Source: Planktothricoides sp. SR001 (GTDB lineage Bacteria; Cyanobacteriota; Cyanobacteriia; Cyanobacteriales; Laspinemataceae). Taken from it: a DNA stretch of 64,000 bases. Positions 58,532 to 64,000 of the stretch are shown here, in pieces (the first letter of the stretch is position 1; the number at the start of each line of letters is the position of its first letter). The stretch spans positions 157,657 through 221,656 of the forward strand of contig NZ_LIUQ01000004.1 of the NCBI RefSeq assembly GCF_001276715.1. Reading direction: 5' to 3'. A program made the translations under genes and the position numbers. The notes below the pieces were generated by a model, which worked only from the letters and a program-made list of their open reading frames with translations, did not search any database and was not told the DNA's origin.

Positions 58532-59155
58532 ATGAAAATGATCATCGTCCGTCATGGCGAAGCTGAATGGAATCTACAGGATAGGGCAATGGGGCAATTA
58601 GATAGTCCTTTGACTCCGAAGGGAATCCGACAAGCTTATGCCCTTGGCGATCGCCTGCGTCGTCTTTCTTTTACGACTCTTTATAGCAGTGACTTGGGGC
58701 GTGCGGCTGAAACGGCAAATATCATTGCTTCAATCTGTGACAAAAAAGTTATTTTTAACTCAGAATTACGAGAATGGAATTTCGGCATTTTTCAAGGATT
58801 AACCCTTCCTGAAATGCAGGAAAAATTTCCCCAAGAACGAGAAGATTATGAACTTAATGTTTTTGAATATCTCATCCCTGAAGGCGAAAGTTTAAGGCAA
58901 CTTAGACAGAGAAGTTTTCGGGTATTGACCGCGATCGCTCAACGGCATTCAGATGAAGCGGTTGTAGTGGTCACTCATGGTGGTATCTTAATGTGTTTTT
59001 TTGAAGAAGTGCTGGGAATTATCCATAAAAAGCCTTTGCCTTTTCAGCAAGACAATGCTAACTTCTGTGCTTTTGAGTATGTTAACGGGCGTTGGAGTCT
59101 TATGGTTTGGAATGATATTAGTCATCTCGAAACGATGGATACCGTTGAAATTTAA
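58532..59155 (+). CDS. Histidine phosphatase (phosphoglycerate mutase-like)
   Basis: The 207-residue protein has the IIVRHGEAEW motif with the phosphorylated His8, then LYSSDLGRAAETA, REWNFGIFQGLT and VVVVTHGGILMCFF with the second catalytic His. It belongs to the branch of small phosphatases related to GpmB/CobC; the substrate is unknown. The gene is 130 bases after the MATE gene on the same strand. A truncated second copy lies upstream of that gene. Confidence 0.92.
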   Translation: MKMIIVRHGEAEWNLQDRAMGQLDSPLTPKGIRQAYALGDRLRRLSFTTLYSSDLGRAAETANIIASICDKKVIFNSELREWNFGIFQGLTLPEMQEKFPQEREDYELNVFEYLIPEGESLRQLRQRSFRVLTAIAQRHSDEAVVVVTHGGILMCFFEEVLGIIHKKPLPFQQDNANFCAFEYVNGRWSLMVWNDISHLETMDTVEI

Positions 59156-59203
59156 CAATTTCGATAAAACTTAGACTGTCATGGAACTTTCTCATAATTC
59201 CCT

Positions 59204-59315
59204 TAAGGTCGAGGCTGATTAATCTGATTGAGAATATCCATCATAGGGCAATAACCCCAGGATTTGGTGATTTTCTGATTTTCCAATTTGAAAATTTCTA
59301 AGGCTTCAGGCTACT
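59204..59315 (-). pseudogene. C-terminal fragment of a SnoaL-like gene
   Basis: Read on the minus strand the segment encodes EALEIFKLENQKITKSWGYC followed by PMMDILNQINQPRP and a stop, closely matching the last 33 residues of the SnoaL-like protein at 46406-46813. Upstream of this the frame is broken by a stop and then by an AGAAACC palindrome at 59322-59336. It is a decayed duplicate about 13 kb away and in inverted orientation. Confidence 0.85.
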
Positions 59316-59321
59316 CCATAG

Positions 59322-59336
59322 AAACCCGGTTTCTAT
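59322..59336. repeat. AGAAACCCGGTTTCT palindrome
   Basis: A single copy of the window-wide palindrome sits at the broken end of the SnoaL-like fragment, so repeat insertion or repeat-mediated deletion may have truncated that gene. Confidence 0.85.
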
Positions 59337-59531
59337 ATTGAGAAGTGTGGTTAGTCGATATTAATGAGCAATGTTTAGAAGTTTACCGAGAACCTACCTC
59401 GAATGGCGATCGCTTTTGATTACTTATCTCTATAAATTATCCCATCACAGCAATTTTATCATCAAAACAATACCCCTGTAGGGGCGCAATGCTTGCGCCC
59501 CTGTTCCCCCGCTCCCCGCTCCCCTGCCTTG

Positions 59532-61010
59532 CTATTTCATTCGGGCAAAATGTTCTAACAAAAGCCGGTGAATAAAAATATAACCGCCGCCAACTTTTTG
59601 TAAAAATATCCGTTCCGTTGCCCAATCTAAAAAACGAGCATAGTTCCAGGGAATATCGCCGTTAAAATATAATATTAAACGGAGGATAAAATGTTTGAGA
59701 AAAGCAGCGCCACCCCCAGCCGCCATGCCAAAATATAGTCCATAAATTCCCCAAGCAACAGGAATCCAGCGTAAAAATTTCGCCCCCATAAACATAATGA
59801 TTCCCGTGATCAGCCCAAATATCAAAGAATTGCCGATAGACTGGAACATTCCTTGATTTGGTCGATAATATTCATCTATTCCTGGTTTAGTTAATCCCCG
59901 AATTATGCCAACGATGCCGCCAAGAATTAAACCACATAAAAGGCTACGAACAATCAGAATATTTCCATGATAAAACATAAGTTTTATCATGTGAATTACA
60001 TAAATTTTTAGCAAAATAATTTCTCTGGAAATCCTGCCTATAATTACCACCACCGATAAACATTCCTTTAACAATATGTTGAATTGTATAAACACCTGTC
60101 CACCTAAGTTGAGCAATTGGCGAAATATTTTTGATCTGAAATATTTTGCCAAATAAGAATAAATAAATTGTTGACAACAAAATTATAAAATTATTTGGAG
60201 AAAAGGAAAATTGTTGATAAAAACAAATACGTAAATTACAATTAGTATAATAAATAAAATAAATAGATCGAGATTAAAAAACGAGACTGATTCAACAACC
60301 AAGTTGGTTGCATTTGTTCAATAAAAAATACCGTCTGGGACTGTTCTACCATTTTTTGCGCTAACCAAATTAACCAGTGTTTAGCTTGGGCTTGGGGATA
60401 GGGATCGCGATCGCCTCTCCGGTGAAACATTCGCTCAATATAAGTATCAAACAAATGTTGTCGCCGTTGGTCTAAATTCATCTGGGGTAATTCATCTAAA
60501 GACATTCCCCGATAAGCCAAAGTAATAATATTTAGCATCAGGGGAGAACTGGCTAACTCTAACAATTGACTATCGGTTTTTACCGCAGTTATAACTGCTG
60601 CTAATTCAGCCCCTGCATTGGCTAGATAATGCTCAATTTGTTCGAGAGAAAGAGGCTGAACCGTAATCGCCCCTTGAAACTTTAAACGGTGTTGCAATTC
60701 TTGATAATCTTTAATCCGACTGCATACCACTATCTCAATTTCCCCATGTTCTTGGTGAAATAAATTCAAAGCTTGGACGCAGGCATCTCGGACACTTAAC
60801 TTCATCGAAGCCATCTAATAACAGCAATAGTTCTCCTTTTTTTACCCAGGTTTTACCAAGTTCCTTAGCCACCTGATATTGATTATTTAATTCGGTGACT
60901 AACCAATCCGTAATGGGCTGACATCTGTTCAACCCCAAGAATATGTTTGCTCTGGGACTGAGGCACATTTTTTTCCAACCAAGCTAAGACGCGATCGCGC
61001 ATTCCTCTAA
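59532..61010 (-). pseudogene. Disrupted NACHT NTPase gene
   Basis: Several frames together spell a cyanobacterial NACHT protein. RDRVLAWLEKNVPQSQSKHI is the N-terminal piece. Then comes QPITDWLVTELNNQYQ to the Walker B ELLLLLDGFDEVK, then a different frame (VRDACVQALNLFHQEHGEIE, VVCSRIKDYQEL, YRGMSLDELP), and finally the membrane-spanning tail ending in DWATERIFLQKVGGGYIFIH and RLLLEHFARM. The P-loop between the first two pieces has been deleted. A one-base insertion near 60796 shifts frame just after Walker B, and at least one more break lies at 60150-60300. It cannot make a functional NTPase. Confidence 0.88.
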
Positions 61011-61236
61011 GCTACTCCTGATATTCGCCGGTGGGGGCAACCACCGCCAAGGAAGAGTCCCCACCGACCAGAAATTACAGCAATAATTCAGATTTTCATC
61101 GGCAATTTTTGGGGACAAATCGCCTCTCCCTTATCCGCCAGTGGACTCGGTACTGGAGGGCGGTAAAACCAGATACAACATCCCATCTTCCTTGGCTGTT
61201 ATACGGTCTATTTAACCCCGCTTATTTATTTAGATA

Positions 61237-62496
61237 TTATTTAGATAACGCTTTCAACCGATAAGTATTTTCCTCAACCAATTCTGAAAACAAACTTTCA
61301 TAGCGGTTCAATGCTTGCTCATAAGCATAATTTTCTATCGCATATTGCCGACCTTTGGCACTCAAAGCCGCCCGTTTTTCCGGGTGCTGATACAGATCTA
61401 AAATCGCCGCAGCTAAAGCATCTTCATCTTCTGGAGGAACCACCACACCACCGCCACTTTTTTGCACCGCTTTGGCCGCTGTCCCGGTCAGAGGCACTGA
61501 AGCGGCGATCGGGCAACCACTCGCCAGCAGCACCGGAATTTTTGACGGCATATTAAACCCAATCACATTATGTTTTTGAACAACTAATCCCACATCCGCC
61601 GCCGCCAACATATCTGGCAAAGTTTCTCTGGGTTCAAAGTTTAATAACTTCACATGATGCGCCGAAAACATTTCACAATACTCTCTCACCCGATTAATTG
61701 CCTTGGTTTCCCCCACAATCACAAACACAATATCAGGAATATGATTAAGTTTAGCGGCGGCCTTAATCGCCGTTGGTAATTGTTGAGTTAAAGCAATATT
61801 ACCTGAATAAAGCACCACAAATTTGCCTGGGAGGTGATGTTTTTCTATAAATGAATTTGTCTCCTTCGGTATGGGGCGAATAAAATTCACATTCACCCAA
61901 TTGGGAATCATCACAATTTTTTCTAAGGGAACATTTTTCTGCTGCAAATTTTCCACAAACCCATCAGCAATCACACTAATTTTATTTGCGTGTCGGCAAG
62001 CAAATTTTTCTAATTTGGCAAACGCTTGAAACAACCACTTATTTTTGAGCAATCCCACTTCCCAGGCAGCTTCATGTTGAATATCTTGGATATTCAAGAC
62101 CACTGGCGTTTGGCGTAACCTAGCCAGAATACTCACGGCAATGCAAACTGGCAAGGGAGGAACTGTCGCCAACACCACATCGGGACGCCACCCACTCAAG
62201 GCGTAGGGTAAACTATTAAAAACAAAAGTGCCGTCGAGTAAAAGTCGATCTAATAAATTAGGTCGTGGTCTAATCCAAACTACGCAGCGTTGGATGGTGA
62301 CACCATTTCGTTCTTCGGTTAAATACCATTTACCCTGATAGTCAGGGTAAATTTCCCGTTCTGGATAGTTCGGCATAGAGGTGACAACTCTCACTTGATG
62401 CCCTCTTTTCACGAGACCTTCGGCCAATTCTGTCATCAGTGGTGCAATCCCAATTGGTTCTGGATGATAGTTATAGGAATAAATCAGAATTTTCAT
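61237..62496 (-). CDS. WcaI-like GT4 glycosyltransferase
   Basis: The 419-residue protein begins MKILIYSYNYHPEPIGIAPL, then TELAEGLVKRGHQVRVVTSM and PNYPE, the N-terminal signature of WcaI-type colanic-acid-like transferases. The C-terminal nucleotide-sugar site includes VVLYSGNIALTQQLPTAIKA, then DMLAAADVGLVVQKHNVIGF and NMPSKIPVLLASGCPIAASV. It is cytoplasmic or peripheral, with no clear membrane segment. It fits a role in exopolysaccharide or glycolipid assembly. It has no partner in an operon within 400 bases. Confidence 0.92.
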   Translation of the reverse strand: MKILIYSYNYHPEPIGIAPLMTELAEGLVKRGHQVRVVTSMPNYPEREIYPDYQGKWYLTEERNGVTIQRCVVWIRPRPNLLDRLLLDGTFVFNSLPYALSGWRPDVVLATVPPLPVCIAVSILARLRQTPVVLNIQDIQHEAAWEVGLLKNKWLFQAFAKLEKFACRHANKISVIADGFVENLQQKNVPLEKIVMIPNWVNVNFIRPIPKETNSFIEKHHLPGKFVVLYSGNIALTQQLPTAIKAAAKLNHIPDIVFVIVGETKAINRVREYCEMFSAHHVKLLNFEPRETLPDMLAAADVGLVVQKHNVIGFNMPSKIPVLLASGCPIAASVPLTGTAAKAVQKSGGGVVVPPEDEDALAAAILDLYQHPEKRAALSAKGRQYAIENYAYEQALNRYESLFSELVEENTYRLKALSK

Positions 62497-62963
62497 AACT
62501 GGAAGTGGTGAGTAAGTTTTTTCTGAGTGTCTTTGACTTGCAACTCGACTGGCAAATCAGACATTTAGAGATATACGGCCAAAATTGTAGACAAAATCAT
62601 CACAGAATTATCATAAAGTCATTCATTATGATTGATTGACACATTGTTGGTCTGATGTATATTCTCCACGTTTTTACGGATTTCCTGCCGATAGGGGCAG
62701 CAAAACCGCCACATTAGCCCCGCTAAAATCTTTTAGCTTCCTGATAACCAGCGCCTTAATGCTATTTTTTTATAAAACCGATATCTTGGGCTGAGGATAT
62801 TTTAACGTATTAGGGTAAATTTTCCGAGGAATCGCTCAAAATCTTTAAATTTGTGGTCGTTCTTGGGCAAAAATGATGATTTGCTAATAAATTTTTTTTT
62901 CATTCCAGCGATCGCTCGTAAGTCGGCGATGAAATTTCCGGGCTGAAATAGCTGAAATCTAGA
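62497..62963. other. Spacer, no gene seen
   Basis: About 470 bases between the WcaI-like gene and the membrane-protein gene. No open frame, repeat family or promoter could be supported. Confidence 0.4.
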
Positions 62964-63665
62964 TTAGCTGCGTCTGACAGTATTTAAGCCTGTTTTAAAG
63001 TTGACGATCGCCGTAAACATAGAAACCAAAAAGTAAAATACTCTCAAAATCCAGCCTCGCCATTTAAATAAACTGTCGATTTTGGTGGGAGTAAAATATT
63101 TTTTCTGAAGCAGTTCGTTTGCATAAGCAAAAACATAAGCAATTCTTTGGTAAGTATTGTTCATCAACTCATCGGTTTCTACCATTTCTTTTTCTTTGGC
63201 AGGAATTACGGGGAAGTTTGCCGTGTACAAATAAAACCCCAATATGGATTCATTTTGAGTTTTATATCGCAAAAATGTATTGGTCATTTTTTGGGCTTGG
63301 CTATATGAAATATTTTCATTAATCGAGAAACTCTGCACCCAAATTTGATATTTAAAAAATACGCTACTGCTATAAATACACGGCACTAAGGTTAATAACA
63401 GAAGATAACTGACTCGATTACTAAAAGACCGGGGTAATAAAATTGTTGCTACTCCAAACCCTAGACCCAAAATGGCAAAGACTAAGACATTTAAAATTTC
63501 TATAATTTCTATACTCAGGAGTAAATCTCCCAGAAGAGGAATTTTATAGACAATTTCATCCCCAATCAGTTCAGCGACAAATTTTATGTAGAGTGAGATC
63601 GCCACAATGACTACCGTAGTGGCAATATACAAACCAGTTTGAAACAAAAGTCGTAATAAGAGCAT
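62964..63665 (-). CDS. Unrecognised integral membrane protein
   Basis: The protein has about five hydrophobic segments: an N-terminal LLFQTGLYIATTVVIVAISL, then IEIIEILNVLVFAILGLGFG, VSYLLLLTLVPCIYSSSVFF, and a C-terminal WILRVFYFLVSMFTAIVNF. A polar loop of about 80 residues (residues 115-195) separates the last two. I chose the ATG at 63665; a TTG at 63689 would add eight residues. Neither has a clear ribosome binding site. No family is recognised. Confidence 0.65.
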   Translation of the reverse strand: MLLLRLLFQTGLYIATTVVIVAISLYIKFVAELIGDEIVYKIPLLGDLLLSIEIIEILNVLVFAILGLGFGVATILLPRSFSNRVSYLLLLTLVPCIYSSSVFFKYQIWVQSFSINENISYSQAQKMTNTFLRYKTQNESILGFYLYTANFPVIPAKEKEMVETDELMNNTYQRIAYVFAYANELLQKKYFTPTKIDSLFKWRGWILRVFYFLVSMFTAIVNFKTGLNTVRRS

Positions 63666-63689
63666 AATGCCATGAACCAATAACAGCAA

Positions 63690-64000
63690 AGTTTTAGAGC
63701 TATGTCACTTTTACCAGGATACCCGCTTAAATTTTATCTTTTTAAATTTTATCTTTGTCTTTATCTTTATCTTCTGCCAATGTTTATCTTGATATTTTGT
63801 AACCCATTATTAGATATTTATTGCAAGTATGTAATCATATATTTTACGAAATAGAAGGAAAGAGGTGGAGGAATCGGCAAATTCTAGATCAGTTTTAAGA
63901 CTCGAAATCTTTGCCGCACAAAGATTTCAGCCCAATTTACCAAAAAAATGTAAAAAAATGTTGCTAGTTTGGAAAACTTACGTTAAGTTATGTGTAAGTG
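63690..64000. other. AT-rich end of window, no gene seen
   Basis: The last 310 bases contain short direct repeats (TTTTATCTT units near 63733-63770) and a TTTGCCGCACAAAGATTTC stretch, but no supported gene or terminator. Confidence 0.4.

Noticed and set aside
61031-61264. 77-codon frame on the plus strand
   Set aside because: It has no start context or recognisable pattern, and its ends overlap the NACHT remnant and the WcaI-like gene; probably spacer.

Overview
The window looks like chromosomal DNA of a filamentous, Oscillatoriales-type cyanobacterium. The evidence is the very high density of the HIP1 octamer GCGATCGC, a ferredoxin-type glutamate synthase closely resembling cyanobacterial GlsF, the purL-purF neighbourhood, cyanobacterial STAND/TPR-CHAT/NACHT proteins, and many toxin-antitoxin genes with small palindromic repeats (AGAAACCSGGTTTCT, GGACACGGCATTGCCGTGTCC, and TAGGGTGTGTTAGGCG-ended miniature elements). 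No tRNA, rRNA or CRISPR array was seen.

Layout. 1-3.5 kb: repeats, two unrecognised small genes, and a STAND ATPase with an N-terminal helix-turn-helix behind a promoter full of TCGGAAA boxes. 4-8.7 kb: glsF (nitrogen assimilation), carrying two in-frame repeat insertions. 9-16.5 kb: small genes, an orphan Phd antitoxin, a giant TPR-CHAT protein, miniature elements and two detached copies of the mutS 3' end. 16.8-19.5 kb: mutS. 19.7-22.3 kb: a PIN toxin-antitoxin pair and a methyltransferase. 22.5-24.8 kb: a second-type EF-G gene with a structured leader and a clear terminator. 25-28.7 kb: a membrane-anchored endonuclease/exonuclease/phosphatase protein followed by a double-domain ADP-ribosylglycohydrolase.

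29.1-35.1 kb is the most unusual part. A second STAND-HTH protein is divergent from an operon encoding a Cdc48-like double AAA+ ATPase whose second ATPase ring is degenerate, an unknown 239-residue protein, and four tandem paralogous zinc-ribbon proteins. The shared promoter region carries six TCGGAAAAAA boxes at a 10-bp period. The same core box occurs at a 9-bp period before the first STAND gene. I infer a regulated, AAA+-centred stress or conflict system that may be new in this composition.

35.2-38.9 kb: an island of toxin-antitoxin and small genes with duplicated repeats. 39-43.2 kb: purF and purL (purine synthesis) with a palindrome array between them. 43.6-45 kb: a group II intron 3' end without an intron-encoded protein, a DHFR/RibD-like reductase and a decayed IS66 transposase. 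45-63.7 kb: a sugar and surface-polysaccharide or glycoside region (aldo/keto reductase, SnoaL-like protein, DegT aminotransferase, Nudix-like protein, GH13 enzyme, TylF-type methyltransferase, three glycosyltransferases, acyltransferase, MATE transporter, histidine phosphatase). It is littered with partial duplicates and a wrecked NACHT gene, so it appears to be a rapidly rearranging accessory region.
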